DNA of 50,116 nucleotides from a virus, in IMG/VR virus record IMGVR_UViG_3300021136_000014, positions 1 through 50,116 of that record; one strand, given 5' to 3'. Below the pieces are notes generated by a model. That model was not told the DNA's origin. It did no database searches and worked only from the letters and a program-made list of their open reading frames with translations. Of the stretch, positions 7,732 to 16,054 are shown in pieces; positions within the stretch are counted from its first letter, which is position 1; each line of letters begins with the position of its first letter. The position numbers and the translations under genes are program-made.

Positions 7732-8364
7732 ATGAAACAACTATTAATAGAGCATTCATTATTTCTTCCTATATCTAATTTATCAGAAGGAAGAAAAAAT
7801 ATACATGGCAACATGGTAGTTGTTGGTCAAGTACAGGCTAGCGATAAACCAAACGCGAATAAAAGAATTTATCCGTACGAAATATTAGAAAAACAAGTAG
7901 AAAAATATATCGCTGGTCCAATTACTGAAAATAGAGCTCTAGGAGAATTAGATCATCCAGATACTTCTGTAATTAATTTAAAAAACGTTAGTCACAACAT
8001 ATTAGAACTTTGGTGGCAAGGAAAAGATCTTTACGGTAAAATAGAAATATTACCAACTCCATCTGGGAATATATTAAGACAACTATTTGAAAATAATATA
8101 ACTGTTGGGATCTCATCTAGAGCTATGGGATCAGTTTCTCCAATTGGAGAAGGTATTGTTAAAGTTGAAGACGATCTTGACCTAATATGCTGGGACTTTG
8201 TTTCTACACCTTCAACTTATGGAGCTTACATGAAACCAGTAAATAATCGAGGTTTACAAGAGTCTTACGATAGAAACATAAAACTAGAAGACAAATATAG
8301 TCGAGCAAATAGAATGATCTCTGATATCATATGTTCTGTTAGCGGTATTTGTTGCATAAATTAA
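7732..8364 (+). CDS. 21: Prohead maturation protease (T4 gp21-like)
   Basis: This is a serine protease that assembles inside the prohead, degrades the scaffold and trims capsid proteins after L/I-x-E. The length (210 residues) matches T4 gp21 (212). The catalytic His region GELDHPDT (H75) and the Ser region VGISSRAMGSV (S128/S129) are in the expected order. The N-terminal VVGQVQASDKPNANKRIYP is also typical of the family. It is two bases downstream of the previous stop and upstream of its substrate, the scaffold. No Shine-Dalgarno sequence is present. Confidence 0.92.
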   Translation: MKQLLIEHSLFLPISNLSEGRKNIHGNMVVVGQVQASDKPNANKRIYPYEILEKQVEKYIAGPITENRALGELDHPDTSVINLKNVSHNILELWWQGKDLYGKIEILPTPSGNILRQLFENNITVGISSRAMGSVSPIGEGIVKVEDDLDLICWDFVSTPSTYGAYMKPVNNRGLQESYDRNIKLEDKYSRANRMISDIICSVSGICCIN

Positions 8365-8404
8365 ATATTTTTTTAGTAAACTTACGTTTTACAAAAAAAG
8401 TCTA

Positions 8405-8412
8405 TATTTATT
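8405..8412 (+). promoter_or_regulatory. Candidate late promoter box for scaffold and capsid genes
   Basis: TATTTATT in the context CTATATTTATTCG lies in the largest gap of the window. It is 104 bases before the scaffold ATG, so transcription from it would create an unusually long leader that contains two hairpins. Confidence 0.6.
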
Positions 8413-8516
8413 CGTATATGCGTTACCACAAATCTACAATGTAACGCTACTCGTATAAAATACACATATTGCTTCAATCTCAATAAGCAATCGGAATCAA
8501 ACAAACAATTATTAAA
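8413..8516 (+). promoter_or_regulatory. Structured 5' leader of the scaffold-major capsid unit
   Basis: Two perfect inverted repeats lie in tandem: GCGTTAC (8420-8426) with GTAACGC (8441-8447), loop 14; and ATTGCTT (8468-8474) with AAGCAAT (8485-8491), loop 10. Twenty-five A-rich unstructured bases then lead to the ATG at 8517. Neither stem is followed by a T run, so they are not terminators. A role in mRNA stability or translation of the most highly expressed virion genes is inferred. Confidence 0.6.
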
Positions 8517-9764
8517 ATGCAAGAAAACTTGTACACACAGGCAATCGCTGATGCAAAAGCATTAAGAGCTGGCGCTATCGCTAACGCAAAAGCAACATTG
8601 CAAGAACAATTTTCTTCTCAAGTAGAAGAAGCTGTTAAAAAATCAATGCGTGAAGATCTTGAAGAAGATTTGGAAGAAGATTTAGAAGAAGAAAAAACTC
8701 CTGGAGCTTATGGTCCTGGAAAAGAAAAAACTTATTCTCAACATCCAAAATTTCCTAAAGGTTACAAAAAAACTGCCATCGAAGACGATTTACACGAAGA
8801 TCTTGAAGAAGATTTAGAAGAAAACGAAGAAATGGAAGAATCTCACAAAATGGAAGAGCGTAAACATCGTAAAAAAATGGAAGAGCGCAAAAAGAAAATG
8901 GAAGAAAAGCGTCATCACATGGAAGAAGATCTTGAAGAAGATTTAGAAGAAAGCGAAGATCTTGAAGAAGATTTAGATGAATCATCTCTTGAAGAAATCT
9001 TAGGAGAACTTGAAGAAATGGATGAAGACTTAGAAGAAAATGATGGTCTTGAAGAAGACGAAGAAGAAGAAGGTTACATGCATGAAGATGATGAAGAAGA
9101 AGGCGAAGAAGAAGGTGGAGAAGATGAATTCGGTGACGAAGAATCTGAAGAAGGTGAAGACGATGAAGAAATCGTTCTAACTTTTGGCCAACTTAAACAA
9201 GCTTTAGCTCCATTTATCGGAGGCGAAGAAGGTGGAGAAGAAAGTGAATATGGTGATGAAGAAGGCGAAGAAAACGATGCTGATCTTGATGAAATTCTTG
9301 GAGAAGAAGATCTTGAAGAAGAATTAGAAGAAAGAAAGCATAAAGTTGAAGAGCGTAAGCATCAACATAAAGTTGAAGAAAGAAGAAAAATGGAAGAAAG
9401 AAAGCACAAAAAAGAAATCGAAGAAGCTAAAAAAGCTATCGAAGAACTTAGAGGCTCATTACATGAAGTTAATCTTTTAAATGCTAAACTTCTTTACATG
9501 AACAAAATATTCAAAGCTAAATCTTTGAATGAATCACAAAAGAAAAGAGTTGTTAGTGCTTTTGATAGAGCATCAAATGTTAAAGAAGTTAAAAATATCT
9601 TTGCTACATTAAATGAATCTATCTCTGCTCCTAAAAAACAACTTAGAGAAAGCTATAACGGTTTTGCATCTAAACCAGCTGGATATGCACCAAAACAGAA
9701 TATTACTGACGCAGATCCATTTGTTACAAGAATGCAACAGTTGGCGGGAATTAAAAAATACTAA
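8517..9764 (+). CDS. 22: Prohead core scaffold protein (T4 gp22-like), strongly acidic
   Basis: This is the internal scaffold around which the capsid shell forms and which gp21 destroys on maturation. It has 415 residues against 269 in T4. The C-terminal block, about residues 310-370 (NAKLLYMNKIFKAKSLNESQ ... FDRASNVKEVKNIFATLNES), is the conserved gp22 portion. The expansion lies at about 48-285: repeated DLEED/EEDLEE units, then near-pure Glu/Asp/Gly, with MEER(K/H) basic patches. More than a dozen L-E-E triplets fit the L/I-x-E protease consensus. The end FVTRMQQLAGIKKY is also typical of T4-like core proteins. Major capsid follows after 22 bases, so the two are probably one transcript. 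Confidence 0.9.
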   Translation: MQENLYTQAIADAKALRAGAIANAKATLQEQFSSQVEEAVKKSMREDLEEDLEEDLEEEKTPGAYGPGKEKTYSQHPKFPKGYKKTAIEDDLHEDLEEDLEENEEMEESHKMEERKHRKKMEERKKKMEEKRHHMEEDLEEDLEESEDLEEDLDESSLEEILGELEEMDEDLEENDGLEEDEEEEGYMHEDDEEEGEEEGGEDEFGDEESEEGEDDEEIVLTFGQLKQALAPFIGGEEGGEESEYGDEEGEENDADLDEILGEEDLEEELEERKHKVEERKHQHKVEERRKMEERKHKKEIEEAKKAIEELRGSLHEVNLLNAKLLYMNKIFKAKSLNESQKKRVVSAFDRASNVKEVKNIFATLNESISAPKKQLRESYNGFASKPAGYAPKQNITDADPFVTRMQQLAGIKKY

Positions 9765-9786
9765 AATAAAAAATTAAATTACAATT

Positions 9787-11502
9787 ATGGCAAACTTAGT
9801 ACAATCATTACTAAATGAGTCTGCTCAAAACGCTGCTCAAGCTACCTTTACAGTTGCTCAGAGATTAGCTAAAAAATGGGGCAAGTCAGGTCTTTTAGAA
9901 GGTCTGCAAGACTACGATCGCAATAACATGGCGATGATCCTTGAGAATCAAGCGAAACAATTAATCGTTGAAACTTCTCAAACAAATGGTAACGTTTCTC
10001 AAGCAAACGGTGCTACTTTTACACCAGGTACTGGTGAACAATGGGCTGGAGTTGCTTTACCATTGGTAAGAAAAATCTTTGGACAAATTGCTGCGAAGGA
10101 ATTCGTTTCAGTTCAACCAATGAACTTACCTGCTGGTTTAGTATTCTTCTTAGACTTCCAATACGGAGGTGCTAATGGAACTGCTTCTCCTTTTGGATAT
10201 AACGGTTCTTTATACGGTGCACAAACTGCTAACTTCGGTAACGCTGCTTCTGGTGGTTTATACGGTGCTGGTACATTTAACTATTCATTGAACCCTTTTA
10301 GTGCATCTATTAGTGCTTCTGCGATTGCATCTGCTTCTGCAGTGCCTTTCTCAGCTATTAACTTTGATGCTAGCTATAGTGCTTCTTTGGCTGCTGGTCA
10401 AATTTTCACTGTTACTATTAATAACGTGTCTGTAACTGTTCCTGGTATTAACTATAATGGCGTAAGAGCTTTTGAATTAGTTTCAGGATCTGCAATTACT
10501 GTTTCTACAACTTTAAATCAGTTTACTAAATACACTGGAATCCCAGCTCAAGGTGGTACTGATATTTTAACTTTTGTAGTAACTGGTTCTTTAACTGGAG
10601 CTCAAGCTAACCAAATTACTGGTTCTGCTACTACTACTCTGTACTATAACAAAATGACTGACTTCAATGCAAGAGGTGATTTTGAAGATAGAACAGCTAC
10701 ACAAGGTTTCTCTGTTCCTAACGCATACAGTCCTTCTCAGATCTATATCCCAGAAGTAAACGTGCAAATGAGAAGCCAAACAATTTCTGCTAAAACTCGT
10801 AAATTAAAAGCACAGTGGACTCCAGAGTTTGCTCAAGACTTGAATGCTTACCATAGTTTAGACGCAGAAGCTGAATTAACAGGTTTATTATCTGAGTACA
10901 TTTCTTTGGAAATTGACTTAGAGGTATTGGATATGTTAATTCAAAATGCTCCTACTGTATTACAGTGGTCAGCTAAAATCGGTAACCAAATTGATCCAAC
11001 TAATACTTTCTTCCAGTCTAACACTGCAGGAGCTTATTACAATCAGATGACTTGGTTCCAAACAATTGGTATTAAATTACAAAAAGTTTCTAACTTGATT
11101 CACCAACGTACTTTACGTGGTGGTGCTAACTTCATGGTAGTTTCTCCAGCAGTGGCTACAATCCTTGAGTCAATCCCAGGATTTGCAGCTGATACTGACG
11201 GTGCAGCAGATACAATGAAATATGCATTCGGAGTTCAGAAAATTGGTAGTTTAAATAGCCGTTACAAAGTTTACAAAAATCCATACATGTTGGAAAACTT
11301 CATCCTATTAGGATTTAGAGGTAATCAATTCCTTGAGTGTGGAGCTGTATATTCTCCTTATGTTCCATTGATCATGACTCCATTGATTTACGATCCTACC
11401 ACTTTCACTCCGCGCAAGGGCATCATGACTCGCTATGCGATGACGATGATCAGACCGGAATTTTATGGCGGTGTTCAAGTAGCGGATTTAAACATTGTCT
11501 AG
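9787..11502 (+). CDS. 23: Major capsid protein (T4 gp23-like)
   Basis: This is the hexameric shell protein. The 571-residue protein (T4: 521) begins with a propeptide. QLIVE at residues 58-62 offers an I-x-E protease site, close to the T4 cut at residue 65. Typical gp23 sequence surrounds an extra Ser/Ala/Thr/Gly-rich stretch at about 170-290 (FSASISASAIASASAVPFSA), which may be a surface insertion domain. The C-terminal half has the HK97-fold capsid segments (KLKAQWTPEFAQDLNAYHSL; GANFMVVSPAVATILESIPGF; TFTPRKGIMTRYAMTMIRPE). Codon use is visibly less A/T-ending than in neighbours, consistent with high expression. A strong terminator follows. Confidence 0.95.
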   Translation: MANLVQSLLNESAQNAAQATFTVAQRLAKKWGKSGLLEGLQDYDRNNMAMILENQAKQLIVETSQTNGNVSQANGATFTPGTGEQWAGVALPLVRKIFGQIAAKEFVSVQPMNLPAGLVFFLDFQYGGANGTASPFGYNGSLYGAQTANFGNAASGGLYGAGTFNYSLNPFSASISASAIASASAVPFSAINFDASYSASLAAGQIFTVTINNVSVTVPGINYNGVRAFELVSGSAITVSTTLNQFTKYTGIPAQGGTDILTFVVTGSLTGAQANQITGSATTTLYYNKMTDFNARGDFEDRTATQGFSVPNAYSPSQIYIPEVNVQMRSQTISAKTRKLKAQWTPEFAQDLNAYHSLDAEAELTGLLSEYISLEIDLEVLDMLIQNAPTVLQWSAKIGNQIDPTNTFFQSNTAGAYYNQMTWFQTIGIKLQKVSNLIHQRTLRGGANFMVVSPAVATILESIPGFAADTDGAADTMKYAFGVQKIGSLNSRYKVYKNPYMLENFILLGFRGNQFLECGAVYSPYVPLIMTPLIYDPTTFTPRKGIMTRYAMTMIRPEFYGGVQVADLNIV

Positions 11503-11514
11503 TAATAGATAAAG

Positions 11515-11522
11515 TATTTATC
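11515..11522 (+). promoter_or_regulatory. TATTTATC near-match box after the capsid gene
   Basis: A variant of the TATTTATW box lies 13 bases after the capsid stop and upstream of the terminator, so it probably drives nothing. It is listed as a weak, possibly chance, copy. Confidence 0.2.
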
Positions 11523-11540
11523 ATACTCCTTAAAAGAAAG

Positions 11541-11568
11541 TACCCCAATCTAATTGGGGTATTTTTTT
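11541..11568 (+). terminator. Intrinsic terminator after the major capsid gene
   Basis: TACCCCAAT (11541-11549), a 3-base loop, and ATTGGGGTA (11553-11561) form a perfect 9-bp stem, followed immediately by seven T residues. This is a textbook rho-independent terminator. It would insulate the capsid transcript from the PhoH-neck unit. Confidence 0.93.
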
Positions 11569-11582
11569 GTTGGTTACTTTGA

Positions 11583-11590
11583 TATTTATA
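11583..11590 (+). promoter_or_regulatory. Candidate late promoter box TATTTATA
   Basis: The box lies just downstream of the capsid terminator and 46 bases before the phoH-like ATG, a sensible position for restarting transcription. Confidence 0.55.
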
Positions 11591-11636
11591 CCTATAGTAT
11601 TATAAACAGCTATTATTAATCACTCTTAATCCTTTT

Positions 11637-12305
11637 ATGAAAGAACCTAATAGAGAAAGAAAAAGCGAAATAAAATCAATAAATGCATTACAATTAAACG
11701 AAGAACAAAAAGCAGCAAAAAAATTAATAGTAGAAAATCAAATAGTTATAATAACAGGTAGAGCTGGAAGTGGTAAATCATTAGTGTGTGCCCAAGCAGC
11801 ATTAGATTTTTTAAAAAAGAAACAAATTGGATGCATTTATAACACGAGAGCCGCAATTGAAGTAGGTAAGAGTTTAGGTTTTTTGCCTGGAGCTTTGAGT
11901 GAAAAATTTGATCCTTACATGGAAGCTTTACTTGAAAATATTTCTAAGTGTTGTTCTGATAAAAATGAAGTAACTAAATTAGTACAAGACGAAAAAATTA
12001 AAGCATTACCAGTACAGTTTATTAGGGGTAAAACAATTGATGATATTTTAATTGTTGAAGAAGCTCAAAACTTAACTAAAGGAGAAATGTTAGCTATTTT
12101 AACTCGTTTGGGTAAAAATGGTAAAATAGTAATAAATGGTGATAATGAACAAACTGATATTAGAACATCAACAGGCGAAATTAATGGTTTAACATATGTT
12201 ATTGGATTATCTAATAGAATAGATGAAATTAAATATATTAACTTAAAAGAAAACCATAGATCTGATTTAGTTGGAAAAATATTAGAAGTAGAATACGGTA
12301 AATAA
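11637..12305 (+). CDS. phoH: PhoH-like P-loop ATPase
   Basis: The 222-residue protein is a P-loop NTPase of the PhoH family, common in marine phages and predicted to have ATPase or RNA-related activity; its role in infection is unsettled. Walker A is GRAGSGKS (41-48) and Walker B is ILIVEEAQN (about 137-145). A later INGDNEQTD and the LKENHRSDLVGKIL end resemble sensor and arginine-finger regions of helicase-like ATPases. It lies between the capsid terminator and the neck genes, where no T4 homologue would be, so it is an accessory gene. The neck gene follows after 9 bases. Confidence 0.9.
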   Translation: MKEPNRERKSEIKSINALQLNEEQKAAKKLIVENQIVIITGRAGSGKSLVCAQAALDFLKKKQIGCIYNTRAAIEVGKSLGFLPGALSEKFDPYMEALLENISKCCSDKNEVTKLVQDEKIKALPVQFIRGKTIDDILIVEEAQNLTKGEMLAILTRLGKNGKIVINGDNEQTDIRTSTGEINGLTYVIGLSNRIDEIKYINLKENHRSDLVGKILEVEYGK

Positions 12306-12314
12306 AAATAAATA

Positions 12315-13520
12315 ATGGCAAACCCAATCATATATACTGGAAGCGCACAACCCATAGCTGGAAATACTCCATTTGGATTTTATGATGGAGATACAAAATT
12401 TCAATCAGATGGTCCTAAAGTAGCAAATTATGTTGCTATTAAATTGGGGTATCCTGTGATGGAAGTAGAACTTCAAGATACTCAAATTTATGCGTGTTTT
12501 GAAGAAGCAGTTTCTGTGTATAGTGAAGAAGTATACCAATCAAAAATAAAGGACAATTATCTTTCTTTAGAAGGAGAATCTACTGCTTCTTTATTGAATA
12601 ATCAATTAGTTGTTCCAACTATCAATTCTATTGTAAATATTGCTGATAATTATGGAGCTTACGTTGGAGTTGGTGGATTGATTGAGTGGTATACTGCGTC
12701 TTTATATCTTAGTCAAAGTGTACAACAGTACGATTTACAAGCTTGGGGAATTCAAAATGGATATATATCTTCTAGTGATAGAATGATTATTCAAAGAATA
12801 TTTTATGATGCTGATCCTGCAATTAATCAATATTACGATCCTTATATTGGAGGTTCTTTAAATTATCAAGGAGCAACAGAAAATTTTGGATGGGCGAGTT
12901 ATTCACCCGGATTGAATTTTCAACTATTTCCTGTATATTGGGATATCCAAAGAATACAAGAAATTGAAATGTCTAATCAAGTTAGAAGATCTGCTTTTTC
13001 GTTTGAATTAACAAATAATAAATTAAAAATATTTCCAGTACCAAACTCAGATGGACAAGTACTCTGGTTACAATATTCAAAGAAAAGTGATTTATCTAGT
13101 ATATCTGGAAATAGTCCTTATGGATCAAATCAAGGATTAATAACAAATCCATCAAATGTTCCTTATGGATCAATAACATATGGACAAATAAATCAACCTG
13201 GTAGACAGTGGATTTATGAATACACACTTGCATTAGCATCTGAACTTCTTGGATTAATCAGAGGAAAATATACAACGGTAGCGATACCAGGATCAGAAGT
13301 TACTTTGAATGGAGCAGATTTAATTTCAAAGGGAAAAGATGCTCAAAATTCTTTAAGAGAAAAACTAAGACAAGATTTAGCCGATATGAGTAGACAATCT
13401 CAATTAGAAAGACAACAATCAGAAAATGCTTCTATATCTGACACATTAAATCAAGTACCGTTATTTATATATATAGGAAGTTATTTGATATTTATATTAA
13501 ATGGAGGATTTATATGGTAG
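12315..13520 (+). CDS. 13: Neck protein (T4 gp13-like) with an altered C-terminus
   Basis: This head-completion or neck protein joins the filled capsid to the tail. The N-terminal region GFYDGDTKFQSDGPKVANYV ... ELQDTQIYACFEEAVSVYSE is characteristic of gp13 in marine T4-like phages, and the middle contains WDIQRIQEIEMSNQVRRSAF. Length is 401 residues against 309 in T4. The last part, NQVPLFIYIG, looks like the usual end of the family. It is followed by 13 hydrophobic residues (SYLIFILNGGFIW) encoded by the promoter/Shine-Dalgarno region of the following endonuclease gene, with which it overlaps by 7 bases. The native stop was probably displaced by that insertion; this is inference. Confidence 0.88.
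   Translation: MANPIIYTGSAQPIAGNTPFGFYDGDTKFQSDGPKVANYVAIKLGYPVMEVELQDTQIYACFEEAVSVYSEEVYQSKIKDNYLSLEGESTASLLNNQLVVPTINSIVNIADNYGAYVGVGGLIEWYTASLYLSQSVQQYDLQAWGIQNGYISSSDRMIIQRIFYDADPAINQYYDPYIGGSLNYQGATENFGWASYSPGLNFQLFPVYWDIQRIQEIEMSNQVRRSAFSFELTNNKLKIFPVPNSDGQVLWLQYSKKSDLSSISGNSPYGSNQGLITNPSNVPYGSITYGQINQPGRQWIYEYTLALASELLGLIRGKYTTVAIPGSEVTLNGADLISKGKDAQNSLREKLRQDLADMSRQSQLERQQSENASISDTLNQVPLFIYIGSYLIFILNGGFIW
13489..13496 (+). promoter_or_regulatory. TATTTATA box before the inserted endonuclease gene
   Basis: The box lies inside the 3' end of the neck gene, 17 bases before the ATG at 13514. A second copy lies at 13462-13469. It could drive the endonuclease independently of the neck gene. 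Confidence 0.45.
13503..13508 (+). promoter_or_regulatory. Shine-Dalgarno GGAGGA of the gp13-gp14 endonuclease
   Basis: GGAGGA lies 5 bases before the ATG at 13514, a near-perfect Shine-Dalgarno sequence. It is exceptional here, because structural genes in this window lack one, and it fixes the start. Confidence 0.75.
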
Positions 13521-14290
13521 AATGTAAAATTTGCAATAAGCAATATAAAATAATAACTAATCAACATTTAAGTAAGCATAATATAACATCTGCTGAATAC
13601 TTAATAAAATATCCAAACGCGATTTTATTAAGTGAAGAAACTAGAGAAAAGTATAAAGCCGGTACGATTAATTATAATTTAAATTTTGGATGTCCTATAA
13701 AAGGAATAAAAAAAACAAAAGATCATAAAGAAAAATTAAAAAAGATAGCTAATAATAGATCTAAAGAACATTATAATAAAATCCATAAAAATAAAGATAG
13801 AAATAAAAAAATTTCTAAATCTAAAAAAGAGTGGTGGGATAATAAAACTTTAGATGAACGTTCTAAATTTGTAACTGAAAAAATTATTCCTAAAATAATA
13901 GAAAATGAAGGTTTAGATTCTTGGCATAGAAGATTAAGGATTGCTGGAATTTTAGGTCATAATATGATTAAAGAAAAAGGTAAAAAGAAAATAGCAAATT
14001 CATTTGAGACCGAGATGATAAATAAAATAAAAAGTTTTAATTATACTTGTATAGATCAATTTGAGATAGATAATTACTATTATGATTCTTATTTGCCAGA
14101 AAAAAATTTAATAATAGAATTTGATGGAGATTATTGGCATGCAAAATCTTTAGATGATTGTATCAATGATAGACTAAAAAATCAATGGCGTATTGATAGG
14201 TATAAAGATCAACTAGCAATTAAAAAAGGATATAATATAATTAGGATTAGAGAAAGTGAAAAAGATAAATTATATACTATAATTACATAA
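13514..14290 (+). CDS. EDxHD/Vsr-like homing endonuclease between neck genes
   Basis: This 258-residue, Lys-rich protein has an N-terminal zinc finger (C4, C7, H18, H22 in CKICNKQYKIITNQHLSKH) and a middle section resembling DNA-binding repeats of phage homing endonucleases (KKTKDHKEKLKKIANNRSKE). Its C-terminal nuclease is of the Vsr-like type: SFETEM, YYYDSYLPE, LIIEFDGDYWH, then RIDRYKDQLAIKKGYNIIRI. It shares this layout with the endonuclease at 891. It would be a freestanding homing gene spreading between gp13 and gp14 loci. It overlaps the neck gene by 7 bases and ends 1 base before gp14. Its composition is more AT-rich than its neighbours. Confidence 0.85.
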   Translation: MVECKICNKQYKIITNQHLSKHNITSAEYLIKYPNAILLSEETREKYKAGTINYNLNFGCPIKGIKKTKDHKEKLKKIANNRSKEHYNKIHKNKDRNKKISKSKKEWWDNKTLDERSKFVTEKIIPKIIENEGLDSWHRRLRIAGILGHNMIKEKGKKKIANSFETEMINKIKSFNYTCIDQFEIDNYYYDSYLPEKNLIIEFDGDYWHAKSLDDCINDRLKNQWRIDRYKDQLAIKKGYNIIRIRESEKDKLYTIIT

Positions 14291-14291
14291 T

Positions 14292-14786
14292 ATGGCAATA
14301 TTTGGATCTACTAGAGATGTATTAATGTTCAAAGGAATAACTTATGAATTCGTAGAAAATGTTGCTAGCCAACAGTGCGGATATTATAAAGTTATGCTTC
14401 CTGATACTCCACCGAATGTATATGGTGAAGCGATGGAAAAACAATATATAGGACCTGTATTACTTTGGACTTTAATAGAAAGAGGTGATTATGGATCTCA
14501 AGATTGGAATGATCAATCAACAGATATAATTAGAACTGTTAAATTTAGATTTTTTAAAGATCATTTAATTACCGCAAATGTTATTCCTGAAATTGGAGAC
14601 GTAGTAATGTACAATGAAATGTATTATGAAGTTGATAATGTAAATGAGAATCAAAAAATATTAGGTAAAGATCCAAATTATAGTTATTCTCAAGGACTAG
14701 ATCAATTCGGATCATCTTTTTCAATGATACTGGACGCGCATTATACTAGTCCTGATAGACTTAACATACAACAACAAAGAACATAA
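14292..14786 (+). CDS. 14: Neck protein (T4 gp14-like)
   Basis: This is a head-tail connector protein. MAIFGSTRDVLMFKGITYEF at the start and GDVVMYNEMYYEVDNVNENQ, GKDPNYSYSQGLDQFGSS and ILDAHYTSPDRLNIQQ near the end are the conserved blocks of gp14 in marine T4-like phages. At 164 residues it is shorter than T4 gp14 (256). It begins one base after the inserted endonuclease and runs 3 bases short of gp15, so it is probably co-transcribed with both. Confidence 0.85.
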   Translation: MAIFGSTRDVLMFKGITYEFVENVASQQCGYYKVMLPDTPPNVYGEAMEKQYIGPVLLWTLIERGDYGSQDWNDQSTDIIRTVKFRFFKDHLITANVIPEIGDVVMYNEMYYEVDNVNENQKILGKDPNYSYSQGLDQFGSSFSMILDAHYTSPDRLNIQQQRT

Positions 14787-14789
14787 TAA

Positions 14790-16052
14790 ATGGCAAACCA
14801 AATAACTAGACCGCAGAACAGACAAGAGTTCATGGATAAATTGGTTATGCCCTATTTACCTAGCGAAGGAAATCCGAATCAAGTATTTTCTGAGCCTGAA
14901 AAATTAGGACAGCCAGAAATAAATCGAGCGCTTGAAAGAACATTAAAAAATGATACCACTAAAGATTTTTCAATTGGAATAAAAGATTTTGACGAAGCTT
15001 TAAAATACTATTTTGATAACGTATTAAAACTATCTGTAGTACAAAATGGATCTAGAGTAAATGTTCCTATTTTATATGGTAATCAAGAGAATTGGAAAGA
15101 TATTCAATTAGAGGGTTATTTAAGAGACAGAGCGGGAAAAATGATGGCGCCTATGATGTTTTTTAGAAGAACTGGAATAGAACCGAATACTGCACTTGGT
15201 TTTAAATTGGATGGTAATCAAGCACATAATCTTCAATTTTTTGAAGCAGGATACAATAGAAGAAACGTATATTCTAATTTTAATCTTTTAAATTCAAGAG
15301 TTCCTTCAAAAAAATACATGGTATCTGTAACTCCTGACTATGTTACTGTGAGCTACACCTGCTTAGTCTGGACATATTATGTTGAGCAGATGGATAAACT
15401 TATAGAATCTTTAAACTTCGCATCTAGAAGTTACTGGGGAGACAAAAATAAGTTTTTATTTTATACATCTATTGATAACTTTGAAGAAACTTTACAATAT
15501 AATATAGGTACAGATAGATCTGTAAGAACTCAATTTACTTTAAAATTAAACGGGTATTTAATACCTGATTCTATAAATGCAAAAATGGCTGCAGGCACTA
15601 GAGTTTTTGGTGTTTCTAATATTAATTTTGGACTTGAAATAGCTAATAGTGTAGAACAATTCCAAGCAAATTTAGCAAAACCAAAATCATCTACTATCGC
15701 ATCAGTGGCAGCAAATGATTCTGTGAATGTAACAAATATAACAAATGTAACATACAGTGGAATTCCTCCATTAGTAGCAGATTATGTACTTTTAAATAAA
15801 CAAGTAAAAGGAAGCTATGTATCATTAAATACCGCTATATTCTCAGGATGGGCTACTCCTCCATCAGGCATGCCAGCAAATACATCAGATAATTTTACCT
15901 TTTTTGTAAATACGACATATATAGAAAAAGTTGCTATTGTAAGTTTTGTAGACAATGGAAATGGAACTAGCACGTTAACAATAGATCCATCAACATTAGG
16001 ATACGGTTTTGAATCAACAGATACAATATACGGTATAGGTAAATTTGCATAA
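14790..16052 (+). CDS. 15: Tail completion / sheath stabiliser (T4 gp15-like)
   Basis: This protein caps the top of the tail for joining to the head. The layout fits gp15: NVPILYGNQENWKDIQLEGY (about residues 87-106), then VTVSYTCLVWTYYVEQMDKL and QFTLKLNGYLIPDS, which correspond to the T4 blocks RVPITYAS, YELSIFTRYEDDMFQIVE and SLTFEVNGWMYP. It has 420 residues against 272 in T4. The extra material is an N-terminal extension of about 80 residues and a C-terminal Thr/Asn/Ser-rich domain from about residue 300 that may be exposed on the neck. Confidence 0.78.
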   Translation: MANQITRPQNRQEFMDKLVMPYLPSEGNPNQVFSEPEKLGQPEINRALERTLKNDTTKDFSIGIKDFDEALKYYFDNVLKLSVVQNGSRVNVPILYGNQENWKDIQLEGYLRDRAGKMMAPMMFFRRTGIEPNTALGFKLDGNQAHNLQFFEAGYNRRNVYSNFNLLNSRVPSKKYMVSVTPDYVTVSYTCLVWTYYVEQMDKLIESLNFASRSYWGDKNKFLFYTSIDNFEETLQYNIGTDRSVRTQFTLKLNGYLIPDSINAKMAAGTRVFGVSNINFGLEIANSVEQFQANLAKPKSSTIASVAANDSVNVTNITNVTYSGIPPLVADYVLLNKQVKGSYVSLNTAIFSGWATPPSGMPANTSDNFTFFVNTTYIEKVAIVSFVDNGNGTSTLTIDPSTLGYGFESTDTIYGIGKFA

Positions 16053-16054
16053 GT

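Noticed and set aside
8365-8402. Terminator after the protease gene
   Set aside because: Only a weak 5-bp stem (GTAAA/TTTAC) is present and its A/T-rich context gives no stable hairpin with a proper T run after it.
11337-11582. Plus-strand 81-residue frame overlapping the capsid 3' end
   Set aside because: It is out of frame with a certain capsid gene and runs through the terminator. It is a shadow.
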